The notes under the pieces were generated by a model. That model was not told where the DNA came from and did not search any database. It was given only the letters and a program-made list of their open reading frames with translations. The position numbers and the translations under genes are program-made. Positions 23,433 through 35,605 of a stretch of DNA of 64,000 nt are shown here, one piece after another (the first letter of the stretch is position 1; every line of letters starts with the position of its first letter). The stretch comes from Anastatus disparis (taxonomy: Eukaryota; Arthropoda; Insecta; Hymenoptera; Eupelmidae): positions 196,001 through 260,000 of the forward strand of contig JAFFSR010000084.1 in the NCBI GenBank assembly GCA_017163975.1. Direction: 5' to 3'.

Positions 23433-24194
23433 GAGTAAGAACTTTTCATCTTCCTTTTTTCTATACCAATACTCATACATTACTTAACAATTATATAATG
23501 GAAAAATACATCGAATAATTGTATAAAGATATTCAAATAAAATATTTTATTTAAATAGATTTTAAGATATTCATGTAAATTGATCAATAACTAAAAAAAT
23601 TTTTATTACATTCAAATTTTCCTTTTGTTGCTTCTCGCACCGATAAGCAACATCTTGAGCCCCAAGGTGTTACGTCACGACGTATCTTTTATTTCAAAAT
23701 TTGTTATTCTAAAATATGCAGTTATTGATCAATCAGATAATTTAACTTGGTAAGCATATTGTAAAATTAAATCATTTTTTAGAAAACAAAAGAAAATGCA
23801 ATGCGATTTACAAAATTAACAAAACAAGAACAGTCAAAGGCCCAGTACTGTATTAATTAGTTTATTAACAGTAATAAACCAGATTTATTATGTTAACCAT
23901 ATCATTCTATGAGGAACTGTACAGAAATTAAGTAGATCATAAGGAAAAATCAAAACGTATAATTCGAAATTACCAAACGAATCCTGAAAACCATTAAGAA
24001 ACATATTATCAAAATTTAAAAAAATTTGTAATTAAAAATTGATGTAAAAGATAATAAATCTTATAAACAAATATGAGCATAAAAGTCGAATAAAACAAAT
24101 GACATTGGAACATTACCCCAGGTTTCTTTTTGGTAACAAGTTTACACTGCACGCAAGTTTTCATATTTCAAAAGTAAATGTTAATATTACTCAT
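23433..24194. other. AT-rich sequence without recognised feature
   Basis: I see no ORF, tandem repeat or long inverted repeat here. Confidence 0.5.
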
Positions 24195-26495
24195 GATTGA
24201 TTCCATTCAGATTCATGCAGGCCGTCACTGATCGATTTTTTTTTCTCTTCTAAGTGATAAAAATACCTTCCAATATCTATATGAAGATAAAATTTACCTG
24301 ATAGAACGCTCGAAGATATGTTTTTTCCTCGCTACAGCGTATTTAGTGTTGGGTGTAAAAATGAAAATTGAAAAATTGAAAATGAACCTCAATTTTCAAA
24401 TTTTCATAGCTTCGTCAATTTTTGACCTTTTTGGACGTTCTTTTAATGAAAATGTGCGAAATTCAGTCTAGTTTTAAATTCCGATTTTTGCGATACAAGT
24501 CGATCTCTTTAAGTTATTTATGAAAAATCGAAAAAAGCGATTTTATTCAGACGCAATTATTTAAAAAATTATACATTTTTTTAAATTTTTATGTTTTTAT
24601 GCTTAAAAAATACGAACTTTTAGGATAGGTGAAAATATATCATTTTGCCTTATTATTTTTAAACAGATTTTTAAACGTTTTTTTTATATTTTCCATTTTG
24701 AAGCATTGATACCATGGCGCATCATGCCATTTTTCCAACTATTACGTCCTTTCACAATTCATTTATGCTTTTCTTTATCAATTTATCAATAATATTAACA
24801 AAAATCTTTAAAATAAACGCTCTATTAAATTTTTTTATCAATTAGAACCGAAGTTATAATGATTTTAAGTTTACAAAAACAGACATTTTTTTTGTTGATG
24901 ATTAAAATTTTTTATTCAGTTTGAATTTTGCGCCTACGATTTCAATTTACTTTGTAGGGAGTGAGATATGCCCCCGTTAGATGGCGACGATTCGCTTTTT
25001 GCATTCTCATTAACAATTTGACGCATTCAAGCATATGGGAATATCCACACAACTTTTAATCCTATTAACAGGTCATATTACAGCTGTTCCTGGGTTTACC
25101 GCATGATGCACATTATTTAAACTAGGTTCAAATCTTTTGTGCTATCCTGTGACTATTTCTGATGTATTTTGTAAATGTGCCACAAATGGCACAGCAGATA
25201 ATTCTATAAAAAGTAAATTTACACATGAGATAAATTACGGTAATTTTTTATGGGTAAAAATGAATGTTTTATAGAAATATCTACTGTGCTGTTCGTGACA
25301 CATCTACAAAATACATAAGAAATAGAGTCACAGGATAGCACAAAAGATTTGAACCTAGTTTAAATAATGTGCATCATGCGGTAAACCCAGGAACAGCTGT
25401 ATTATGACCTGTTACTTGGATTAAAAGTTGTGTGGATATCCGCTTATAAGACAAGTAAGATAAAAAATAAAAGTGTCTAATTCTCTAAACGGATTTTTGG
25501 AGCAATCGTGAATGACTTTTTTGTGCCTTTCTTTCAAATCCTTGCACTTAGTCTTAACAACCAGTAATGCAATTATTATTAATTAGTCCCTCGACAGAAC
25601 AAATAAAAATTTTTTTGTTAGACAATTTTATTTTTGATCTTACTTGTCTTATATGCTTGAATGCGTCAAGTCGTTAATGAGAATGTAAAAAGTGAATCGT
25701 CGCCATCTATCGGTGACATATGTCACTCCCTACAAAGTAAATTTAAATAGTAGGTGCAAAATTCAAACTGAATAAAAAATTTTAATCATCAACAAAATAA
25801 AATTCTGTTTTTATAAACTTAAAATCATCATAACTTCAGTTCTAATTGATAAAAAAATTTAATAGAGAATTTATTTTAAAGATTTTTGTTAACATTATTG
25901 ATAAATTGATAAAGAAAAGCATACATGAATTGTGAAAAGACGTAATAGTTGAAAAAATGGCATAATGCACCATGGTATCAATGCTTCAAAATGGAAAATA
26001 TAAAAAAAAACGTTTAAAAATCTGTTTAAAAATAATGAGGCAAAATGATATATTTTCACCTATCCTAAAAGTTCGTATTTTTTAAGCATAAAAACATAAA
26101 AATTAAAAAAAAATGTATAGTTTTTGAAATAATTGCGTCTGAAAAAAATCGCTTTTTTCGATTTTTCATGAATAACTTGAAGAGATCGATTTGTATCGCA
26201 AAAATCGGAATTTAAAACTAGACTGAATTTCGCACATTTTCATTAAAAGAACGTCCAAAAAGGTCAAAAATTGACGAAGCTACGAAAATTTGAAAATTGA
26301 GGTTCATTTTCAATTTTTCAATTTTCATTTTTACACCCAACACTAAATACGCTGTAGCGAGGAAAAAACATATCTTCGAGCGTTCTATCAGGTAAATTTT
26401 ATCTTCGTATACATATTTGAAGGTATTTTTATCACTTAGAAGAGAAAAAAAAAATCGATCAGTGACGGCCTGCATGAATCTAAACGGAATCAGTC
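24195..26495. mobile_element. 2.3 kb near-perfect palindrome (foldback element)
   Basis: The left end reads GATTCATGCAGGCCGTCACT and the right end is its reverse complement (AGTGACGGCCTGCATGAATC). The arms match through the whole length, for example TTCAAATCTTTTGTGCTATC near 25128 against GATAGCACAAAAGATTTGAA near 25340. The loop is about 55 bp (25215-25270), inside GTGCCACAAATGGCACAG-like sequence. Arm length is about 1.0 kb. Neither arm has a plausible gene: the 85-codon ORF in the right arm (26218-26475) has a disrupted left-arm counterpart and no known motif. Only the right arm carries a 205 bp nested insert. No convincing target duplication is seen. Confidence 0.9.
25447..25651. mobile_element. 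Nested MITE in the right arm of the 2.3 kb palindrome
   Basis: The 205 bp insert starts TAAGACAAGTAAGATAAAAA and ends with its imperfect reverse complement. It is flanked by TA (25445-25446 and 25652-25653). The left arm holds the matching uninterrupted sequence (near 25032, GCTTGAATGC side in reverse complement as GCATTCAAGC), so the empty site is preserved in the same molecule. A TA duplication suits the Tc1/mariner group. Confidence 0.85.
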
Positions 26496-27084
26496 ATATA
26501 CATATATCTATTATTAAAATATACACGCGTATAAAAATCTACTGTATTAAAAGAGTTGAAAAAAGATATTAATAAACCTCGAGGATATATATATTCACAT
26601 ATCATGCCTATTCATTTGTCTGCCCGTACCCAGCATCGATCTACTTAAAGGCACACTAAAAGATAAGAATATATTATATCGTATATTATATAGTTGTAAG
26701 GAAAATTTTCACGACCAAGCTCCTCCTTTTCTCTTCCCTTTACCATATTTTGATCTTCATTTTTTTCTGTTTTTTTACGTTATTTTACGTTATTTTTGTC
26801 TCTTTTTTTTCTTTTCTTTTTCTCTTCCTTATCTTTTTATTTTCTCCTCCTCACCTCTTCATTTCCTCCTCCCTTACTACTCCTTAAAAAATCCTCAACT
26901 TTTTGCCGTTATTTTTACGATATTTTATGTACTTTTAACTCCTCCTCAGGTAATCCATCAGAAATCCTCAAACTTTTCCCTGTTTTTTAACATTATTTTA
27001 TATTACCTTACGTTGTTTAAGCTCTTCCTTGGCTCATCCTCCTTATTCCTCAAATCATATGTAGAGACGATTAATTAAGTAACA
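26496..27084. other. Pyrimidine-rich stretch, no gene
   Basis: 26715-27050 is rich in CTCCTCC and TTTTT runs and repeats ACGTTATTTTACGTTATTTT-like blocks, with CTCCT-rich units at roughly 60-100 bp. The short open frame at 26796-26990 is low complexity (Ser, Phe, Leu) and is not called as a gene. Confidence 0.6.
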
Positions 27085-27790
27085 TATTAACTTATATCAG
27101 GACATTTAATGAAATCGTGACTAACATTTTCATTAAATTGAAAAAACTATTAACTGTTCATTTACTAATAAATTTTTATAGATAAACACTATTGTCTAAG
27201 CTACTGAAGTTAAAGGGTAATCATATAGATTTTAATTAGAATAAAAATTCAATTTATATTGAAACATTATTTAATTTTATTAATAAAAAACAATTAATTA
27301 ATGAACTATTTACGTTTTATCTATATATATATATATATGAAAAAAAGGGAAAAGAATATACAAGACAAATTTCTTTGGTATGAAAAAGAGTATGCATTAC
27401 ACAAAACTATTAATTAGAACTTAGCTATTATTTTTTGAAACAAATGCTACCTTGTCAATTATAATAAAAATTCAATTTGAATTTAAATATAGAATAATTT
27501 TATTAATAATAAACAATTAGTTAATGACGTATTAACTTAAATCAGAACTCTTAATTAGGTCTGGACTAATATTTTCATTTAAATGAAAAAAAAATAATAT
27601 CAGTTCATGTATTTAAAAAAAAAATATCATCAGTTTATTTATTAACTTTTGTAGATGATTGCTATTGCTTAAGCTATTGAAACTGAAGGGTAATCATATA
27701 GATTTCAATAAGAATAAAAATTCAATTTATATTATAAAATAACATTGAATAATTTTTTTTAATAAACAATTAAGTAATGCATAAATGACT
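27085..27790. repeat. Diverged tandem repeat, about 240/475 bp
   Basis: The landmark AATAAAAATTCAATTTATAT occurs near 27239 and 27714, with a variant near 27466. The landmark AAGGGTAATCATATAGATTT occurs at about 27214 and 27690. Half-units alternate, so the full period is about 475 bp. No coding potential. Confidence 0.65.
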
Positions 27791-29994
27791 TGCATATTTC
27801 AATTTATAATATTTATCCCTTGCAGTGTAACGAATTTTTTATCCTATCTCTATTTTATCCTTAATAGAAAAAATACATAAATTTTCAATAAAAAAATGAA
27901 TACAATCATGTATTTATTTATTTGTAATAATAGTGTATTTATATATTTATTTGAATATATCTTATAGTTACTAATCTATGTTATTAGGAATCATTTATAT
28001 GTCACACCATGCACCAATATGCAATGATGTGACGACGAGGAATTGTCTGTATTTTTATTAAAATCAATCTTTTGACAGTATATTTTTGTATTTGTTTACA
28101 CTTAAATGATTTAAATGCTTATAAAGTTATTCATTAATAAAAGTATTAAGATTTCTATTTAAATTAAAATTTAATTAGAGTAAAATTATTCCTCTTTTAA
28201 AAAAACGATGGCCGGATGTTGTGAAACATTTTATACCAAAAACGTGATTGGTGGATTGAATAGAATCATATGATTGGCGAAAAACGAGATTTGATTTAAT
28301 ATAATATGCTTAAATAAAATCATCGGTTTAAAATTTAATATTAAAAATCATTGATAAATAATTAAATTATAACTATTGAGTTATAGTTGGATTTTTTAAA
28401 TAAAATTATTAATATAAACATCGCTAACTTCCGTTTACAAAATTCTTTTGTGTGAAGATGTCGAGAGTGCGAAGTACCGCTCTATATTTATTTGTTATTG
28501 TATATTTAAAATTAGAACATTGTAACAATTCTATGCCATTTGCTTCTGAATTCTTTTTTTCGAAATTGTACCATAAAATAGTTATTAAGCAATAAATTTA
28601 GCAATAAATATTTTTTGAAAATACAGATGTTATGAACTTTTTAGCTTATAAAAAGGCAATTTTGTAAATTTAAAATAAGATTTAAAATATTTCGGAATAT
28701 TTTAAAATAATTTATAAAGAAACCGATAAGTAATACAATTTCGATAATATAATTTAGTATATAAAATATTTCTAGATTGACAGCTTAAAATTTTTTTTTC
28801 AAAAATATAGTATAATACTTGCCTAAAATGTACTATTTTTAAAAGTTTTTTTATTTAATTTCAAAATTCAAATTGAATTACGCATAGAATAAACAGTTCT
28901 TCTGCAAAATGAAATAAAAAATTTTTCGTTTGAAAGAATAACATAATCACTGTAATTAAGAAAATATAAATTAGAATTTTTATTTTTATTTCTATTTTAA
29001 AAATAGGAACGATATACATATCGTTAAGAATGGATTTTAACTATTTTATTTTTTATATATTTTAGGGATTTCATATTGTTGAAAATATTAATTTTTAAAT
29101 AACTTTATTCATTGGTTATTGAGAATTTCGGATTCCAATATTACATATTAAAATTTTTCCGGTACTTATTTTAATTCTCTTAAGATATATCTTGAAAATC
29201 AAATACGTTAGATTGATATTAAGTGTATAAAAAGCTATATATTCGTAAAATAACTTTGGACTTTGTAATAGTTTATGTTATTTAAATTTTGAAAGATTTA
29301 AGAAATGTCTAAAAAATAATTAAAAAGTTTACTATTTCTTCAATTTTTTAAAATAATAATAAGATTATGAATATAGTGATAATATATCTTTTAAATGGGA
29401 TTTATTTTTCTCGAAGTTTTTCGTGTCTATAAATTCATTGATGTCGCGTAAACTGCTCTGATACATTAGTATATAACATCAATTTCTTTACTGATGCAGA
29501 TATTAGTAGATATGAAATTATTATTATTTAATAATGAACAGAAAATAATAACATTATATTAACGGTTAACCATTAAAAATTTATATACATTTAGATTAGA
29601 TATAGGGCGCGCTTGCGTGCATGGATTTTCTAGTAATATTAAATATGGTAGATTACTGGATTAACTGATAAAAGAGACTTGATTTTAATATTTTACGAGC
29701 TTAATTTACCTCGCCCCTAACGTCACTCGGTTAAATTTTCATATATTATATGAATATGTATAAATTAATCAATTTAAAAGTCAAAGAAATTGCCTAAATT
29801 TATAAATTTTTATATTACAGTTCTGTTTCAAATTTACTTTTATATACTTGAAAAAAAAAGAATTAGTTAAATTCCCAATATGCATAAAATTTGTTTGAAT
29901 ACAAATCATATCATCATGATAAATTGAAAATTTGTTTTACTAAATTCCATTAAAATTAATGAAAAAATATAATAGGAATTCATTATTTTTAATC
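27791..29994. other. AT-rich sequence without recognised feature
   Basis: 2.2 kb with no ORF above 60 codons, no repeat array and no long inverted repeat noted. It contains short GC-richer patches near 28200 and 29605 with no recognisable content. Confidence 0.5.
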
Positions 29995-30601
29995 ATGTGT
30001 TTCAGACAGAAGGACGGAAATAAAGAAATGGAGACGTAGGAACGGAAACGGAGAGACAAAGACACAGAGACGGAGAGAAGAAGACAGAGAGACGGAAACA
30101 GAGAGACATAGACGGAGAGACGAAGAGACATAGACAGAAAGACAAAGAGACGAAAACGGAGAGACGAAGGCGAAGAGACATAGACGGAAGGAGGAAGAGA
30201 CGAAAACAGAGATACGAAGACGAAGAGAGATAGACAGAGGGACGAAGAGACGAAAACGGAGAGGCAAAGACGAAGAAACGGAGTCGTAGGAACAGAGACA
30301 GAGAGACATAGATGGAGGAACAGAGACGGAGAGACAGAGACGGAGAGACAGAGACGGAGAGACAGAGACGGAGAGGCAGAGGCAGAAAGTGTATGTGTTT
30401 ATGCACATGAAGGTATGTGTATGTGAGTATGTGTTTATGTGTATGAGTGTAAGTGTTTATGTGTGCTTGTGTATGTGATATGTATATGTGAAAATATATA
30501 TATATATATGTGTGTGTATCCGTGTATGTGTGTATATGTATGTGCGTAAGTGTGTGTGTGTATGTGTATGTATGTATGTGTGTAGGTGCATGTGTGTGTA
30601 A

Positions 30602-30665
<64 letters not shown>
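29995..30665. repeat. Composite simple repeat: GACGGAGA array, TATGTG array, TA run
   Basis: 29998-30385 is a purine-rich minisatellite of GACGGAGAGACAGA-like units. 30390-30600 is TATGTGTG-type. 30601-30660 is (TA)n. All reading frames are open over long distances, giving spurious low-complexity ORFs on both strands. The same three-part order recurs at 34012-35975. Confidence 0.9.
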
Positions 30666-30666
<1 letters not shown>

Positions 30667-30897
30667 AAACCGGTCTTTTGAATGCGCGATACCCTGCGCT
30701 CGTCAGTACTGACTTCGGGTCGTATCCGGCGTACGTCAAGGTGTGTGGCAGTATCATATTGTTACCCCTCCCTTCCATTGCCGTATGTATTATAGAAATT
30801 GGTCTTTTAAATGGGGCATTCAAAAGACCGGTCCCGCGTACAAAATATACAGGAGTCTATAGCAGCAAACTGTAGCGCGCATTTAAAGGACCGGTTT
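30667..30897. mobile_element. Small MITE with ACCGGTCTTTT ends
   Basis: The segment begins AAACCGGTCTTTTGAATGCG and ends CGCATTTAAAGGACCGGTTT, a terminal inverted repeat of about 20 bp. A second copy of the motif forms an inner hairpin (GGTCTTTTAAATG at 30797 and CATTCAAAAGACCGGTC at 30818). It sits in a TA run, which may be its target. It is GC-richer than its surroundings. Confidence 0.75.
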
Positions 30898-31250
30898 CAC
30901 TTACTTATATGTATATATATATATTTATATATATACTAGGGGGGGTTCCACCCTGCTCGCTCCGCTCGCCAACCCCCCGAATACACACTGTGGACAGTCA
31001 GTTTCGAAGTAAATAGAAGAGTAGGACATAATGAATCTAAATTTTATAATGTGAAAGAAGTTCAACAGAAAACATTGATACATAAAAATATAAGATATGA
31101 AGTTATACAATTAGAATTAATGAAAAAATGATGGTTTAACGCGACATTCAAAAGTTCACGATGAATCAAACTTATATATTTTTGAAATAAATTAAAAATA
31201 GAATAGTAAATAACAATAAAATTTCAAGTAATGATTGTATATAATAATAT
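30898..31250. other. AT-rich spacer with a GC hairpin
   Basis: The stretch GGGGGGGTT ... AACCCCCC at 30939-30978 forms an 8 bp stem with a GCTCGCTCCGCTCGCC loop. The rest is AT-rich with no gene; the 61-codon minus-strand ORF (30925-31110) includes the hairpin and is not supported. Confidence 0.55.
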
Positions 31251-31923
31251 CACAGGCCCACAAAATGAAAAAAAATGTCTGAACTTTTGACCGGACATAC
31301 ATATTCCCATGTATTTTTCGACGCTGAATCCGAATCTGTAATAAAAATATAGGGTTTTCCTACCTTTTCTCAGAGTTTTATTGAAAAAACCTCATTTTTT
31401 ACGGTTTTTTTGCGGTTTTTCGAGTCTAGAAAAAACAAATCATGAGATACGGTTAATTGGACTTCAAAATCGAATTCTACGGGAAAAAATACACGGAAAA
31501 CCATACCTTCAAATTTTTTTAACGCGATTCTAGTCCTCTGTATGGGGCTGAAAAGATGAGGAAATCGGTAAAAGTCGAAATTTTGCCTAAAATGGATTTA
31601 AACAATATTAAAATTTAATCATGCGTCTTTTGAAGAGTCGATAAACATTGGAAATACTATCCTGGGGGTTTTTCAGATTGCTGATCATGAATTTGAAGTC
31701 AGATTGTGTAAAAACTACTTCTAGAGGGCGGTGACAAGAACTGTATATGGTAAATTTATCGATTTTTTAAAAATTTTACGTCTGAAATACTAATTTTAGA
31801 GTCTTTCACAGCATTGACTGTAAATTTAAGATATTAACTTAGCCTATTGTGTACGTCAAACTTAACATTTTGTCTATGTTTGTCTCTCTCTCTCTCTCTC
31901 TCTCTCTCTTCCGATGTTTTTTT

Positions 31924-32269
31924 TTAAATTGGCTTACGCTTACGTACACGTTTCTCTTCGAATGACCGATGTAGTGGATTTCTGACACGTTTTTGTCCTT
32001 TTTTCGCAGCTGTTTCTCTTTTTATCATCCAGCAGTAATCTGCTAACATGTTGATACCCCAGTTTCCTTGAAATCTACGTTCAAACTCCTTTAAATCTTG
32101 GTGAAATCGTTCACCATGCTCTTCACTAAAGTCTCCGTTATTTTCAGGAAACTGATCAACGTGCGAATCAAGAAAATGAAGTTTTAAGTTCATTAGACAA
32201 TCCAATTTTTCAAAATTACGTACCATTCTTTTCACAATAGCTTTATAATTCGTGTCTTTGGCATTACCC
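31924..32269 (-). pseudogene. Inverted partial copy of the orphan ORF
   Basis: The minus strand encodes GNAKDTNYKAIVKRMVRNFE through GERFHQDLKEFERRF to a stop at 31924. It is nearly identical to codons of the right arm, with one substitution noted (Asp for Gly in EKL(D/G)CLMN). It ends in KKGQKRVRNPLHRSFEEKRV then a basic tail, probably the native C-terminus, because the right arm is frameshifted at that point. Upstream of 32269 the frame runs into unrelated spacer sequence read backwards, so the ORF has lost its N-terminal half. Confidence 0.8.
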
Positions 32270-32271
32270 AT

Positions 32272-33005
32272 GTTATTTAGGCATGTTTGATAGCAGAGAT
32301 AGAGAAAAACACTATAAAAAGAAAATTTGGCCATCAAGAGAATCGTTTGAACCTGGAAAACAGAATGTTATAAAAGATCCACTCGTTAATCCTTCGAAAT
32401 TTTGATACCGCCTCTGCATATAAAGCTTGGATTGATAAAGCAATTAGTTAAAGCTTTGGACAAGGACGGTCAATGCTTCCAATATATAAGCAAAGTATTT
32501 CCCCATAAATCTGATGCTAAATTAAATGAAGGTATTTTTGATGGTCCTGAAATCCGAACTTTATTTAGAGACGAAAACTTTGAACAAAGCATGACTGATG
32601 TGGAAAAGGCAGCATGGTTAAGTTTTAAAGAGGTATCGACGAAATTTTTGGGTAATGCCAAAGACACGAATTATAAAGCTATTGTGAAAAGAATGGTACG
32701 TAATTTTGAAAAATTGGGTTGTCTAATGAACTTAAAACTTCATTTTCTTGATTCACACGTTGATCAGTTTCCTGAAAATAACGGAGACTTTAGTGAAGAG
32801 CATGGTGAACGATTTCACCAAGATTTAAAGGAGTTTGAACGTAGATTTCAAGGAAACTGGGGTATCAACATGTTAGCAGATTACTGCTGGATGATAAAAA
32901 GAGAAACAGCTGCGAAAAAGGACAAAAACGTGTCAGAAATCCACTACATCGGTCATTCGAAGAGAAACGTGTACGTAAGCGTAAGCCAATTTAAAAAAAA
33001 ACATC

Positions 33006-33039
<34 letters not shown>

Positions 33040-33046
33040 AACATAG
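32272..33046 (+). pseudogene. Orphan protein typical of invertebrate repeat families, 5' truncated and frameshifted
   Basis: The upstream frame, from about 32275, reads FDSRDREKHYKKKIWPSRES and continues to DPLVNPSK. One base is missing near 32400, and the frame continues as IPPLHIKLGLIKQLVKALDK. Later landmarks are IFDGPEIRTLF, then LKLHFLDSHVDQFPEN, EEHGERFHQDLKEFERRF and MLADYCWMIKRE. I remember this order from many uncharacterised multi-copy proteins of arthropods and hydra, with no assigned function. The His/Glu/Asp-rich core could be a metal site, but that is a guess. The N-terminus is lost at the palindrome junction. A second frameshift near 32920 turns the tail into a low-complexity run; the inverted copy keeps what looks like the original tail. 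Confidence 0.8.
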
Positions 33047-33779
33047 ACAAAATGTTAAGTTTAACGTACACAATAGGCTAAGTTAATATCTTGAATTTAC
33101 AGTCAATGCTGTGAAAGACTCTAAAATTAGTATTTCAGACGTAAAATTTTTAAAAAATCGATAAATTTACCATATACAGTTCTTGTCACCGCCCTCTAGA
33201 AGTAGTTTTTACACAATCTGACTTTAAATTCATGATCAGCAATCTGAAAAACCCCCAGGATAGTATTTCCAATGTTTATCGACTCTTCAAAAGACGCATG
33301 ATTAAATTTTAATATTGTTTAAATCCATTTTAGGCAAAATTTCGACTTTTACCGATTTCCTCATCTTTTCAGCCCCATACAGAGGACTAGAATCGCGTTA
33401 AAAAAATTTGAAGGTATGGTTTTCCGTGTATTTTTTCCCGTAAAATTCGATTTTGAAGTCCAATTAACCGTATCTCATGATTTGTTTTTTCTAGACTCGA
33501 AAAACCGCAAAAAAACCATAAAAAATGAGGTTTTTTCAATAAAACTCTGAGAAAAGGTAGGAAAACCCTATATTTTTATTACAGATTCGGATTCAGCGTC
33601 GAAAAATACATGGGAATATGTATGTCCGGTCAAAAGTTCAGACATTTTTTTTCATTTTGTGGGCCTGTGTATTTAATAATAATTATGAGCGAATAATAAA
33701 AAATGGAATAATAGAATAGAAAATTATGATTATAAATAAATATTTTTATCTTCTTATGTCGTAAATTTTATAAATATCG

Positions 33780-33869
33780 AGAAGATGCAAATTCCTATCT
33801 TTTTACTTTTGATATATAAGTAAATATATATTTATAAATATATATATATATATATATATTTATAATATA

Positions 33870-33921
<52 letters not shown>

Positions 33922-33978
33922 TACATGAATATTTTTATAAGTGTATATATATATAAATATACATGAATATTTTTATAA

Positions 33979-34015
<37 letters not shown>
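33780..34015. repeat. TA-rich microsatellite
   Basis: Long (TA)n runs at 33836-33915 and 33985-34013 are separated by two copies of TACATGAATATTTTTATAAG, giving a 60 bp higher-order duplication. Confidence 0.9.
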
Positions 34016-34016
<1 letters not shown>

Positions 34017-35080
34017 CAACTAAGCAAAAGATATTCTTGGAAGAGAAAAGTTTTAATTCTTAACTTTTATATAATTGTAATTACGGAGAGATGGAGAAAC
34101 GAAGACGAAGAGATGAAGATGGAGAAACGGAGACGGAAAGACGGAGACAGACAGACGATGACGAAGAGACGAAGACGGGGAGACGGAGATGGAGAGACGG
34201 AGACAAAGACAAGGAGACGGAGAGACAGAGATGGAGAGGCGGATACGGAAAAACGATGACGGTGACGGAGCCAGGGTAACGGATATTGTGTATGTGTGTA
34301 TGTATATAAGAATAAGTGTACATGTATGGATATTTGTATGTGTGCGTATGTGTATGGATGTGTGCATATGTGTGTATGTGCATGTGTGTATTTGTATGTA
34401 TGTGTATGGGTATATGTGTATGTATGTGTATGCGTGTATGTGTATGTATGTGTATGAGTATGTGCATGTATGTGTATGTGTTTATGTGTATGTATGTGTA
34501 TATATGTGTATGTGTGTATGTGTATGTATTTGTACGTGTGTATGTGTATGTATGTGTATATTTGTGTATGTGTATGTATGTGTATGTGTGTATGAGTATG
34601 CATGTGTATGTGTGTATGTGTATGCATGTATGTGGCAATAATGCAAAAGATATTTACGTAAGAAAAAAAAAGTCTTAATTGTTCACTTTAATATAATGTA
34701 ATAATAATATTTATATAAGTAGTAATGTAATTACGGAGAAACGGAGACGTAAAAACGGAGACAGAGAAACGAAGACGGAGAGACTGAGACAGACAGACGG
34801 AAACACAGAAACGGAGACGAAGACGGAATGATGGTGATGAAGAGACGGAGATACGGAGACGAAAAGACGGAGAAACGGAGATAGAGAGACAGAGACATGG
34901 AGTTGGAGAGACGGAGTGACGGATATTGTGTATGTGTATATGGGTGTGTATGTGTATGTGTGTGTATGTGTGTGTATGTGTGTATGTTAACGGTGCACAT
35001 GTGTATGTGTATGTTTTTATGTGGCAATAATGCAAAAGATATAATTAATTCTACACTATAATATAATGAAATAATATATG
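34012..35080 (+). repeat. Composite repeat module, two copies
   Basis: Each module reads: TAATTACGGAGA, then a GACGGAGA minisatellite, then GACGGATATTGTGTATGTG and a TATGTG minisatellite, then GCAATAATGCAAAAGATATT and TTTAATATAATG-type sequence. Module 1 is 34075-34735 and module 2 is 34733-35080. A preceding fragment (34012-34075) carries only the GCAAAAGATATTCTTGG tail. All long ORFs here are artefacts of stop-free simple repeats. Confidence 0.85.
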
Positions 35081-35082
35081 TA

Positions 35083-35543
35083 GGGTGGGCCAAAAGTACT
35101 GGAACGGCGAAATAACTCTGCGGGATTGTATTTTAGGAGAAAAAGCTTAAAACAAAAGATAAAGGATATTCTCTTGGCTATTCTACGATGATAATGACCA
35201 TGACCTTGACCATAATTTTGAATGACATTTCGAGGTAAAGTTAATTTCTTTAGACGGGAATCCATAATTTTCACCTCAAACATGAAAAGAGCAGAAAATT
35301 TTACGTCCGGATATGTATTTACGTAAAATTTTCCGCTCTTTTCATTTCTGAGGTAAAAATTATGGTTTCCCATTTACAGAAATTAACTTGACCTTGAAAT
35401 GACATTCAAGGTTATGGTCAAGGTCATGGTCATTATCACCGTCGAAAAGCCAAGAAAATATCCTCTATCTTTTGTTTTAAGCTTTTTCTCCTAAAACACA
35501 ATCCCGCAGAGTTATTTCGCCGTTCCGGTACTTTTGGCCCACC
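35083..35543. mobile_element. Mariner-like hairpin MITE
   Basis: The element begins GGGTGGGCCAAAAGTACTGG and ends CCGGTACTTTTGGCCCACC, with TA on both sides (35081-35082 and 35544-35545). The whole 461 bp folds back on itself, with the loop near 35300 (CGTCCGGATATG). GGxTGGCCAAAAG-like ends plus TA duplications are typical of the Tc1/mariner superfamily. It has no transposase and interrupts the composite repeat. Confidence 0.88.

Positions 35544-35545
<2 letters not shown>

Positions 35546-35605
<60 letters not shown>

Larger units (their letters stand above)
31251..33669. mobile_element. 2.4 kb palindrome carrying an orphan ORF in both arms
   Basis: The left end is CACAGGCCCACAAAATGAAA and the right end is its reverse complement, TTTCATTTTGTGGGCCTGTG. 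Arms of 1019 bp (31251-32269 and about 32651-33669) match base for base apart from a few differences. The central 381 bp (32270-32650) is unique. The right arm plus the centre encode a protein on the plus strand; the left arm carries an inverted copy of its C-terminal 120 codons. The structure looks like an element whose 3' part was duplicated in inverted orientation, giving it long terminal inverted repeats. No clear target duplication is seen (TAT on both sides is possible). Confidence 0.9.

Noticed and set aside
29989..30875. Cys/Ser/Leu/Arg-rich and Tyr/Thr/His-rich ORFs on both strands
   Set aside because: Low-complexity translations of GACGGAGA and TATGTG arrays; frames are open by repeat composition only.
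35056..35373. 105-codon minus-strand ORF
   Set aside because: It lies inside the mariner-like MITE hairpin and flanking repeat and has no recognisable motif.
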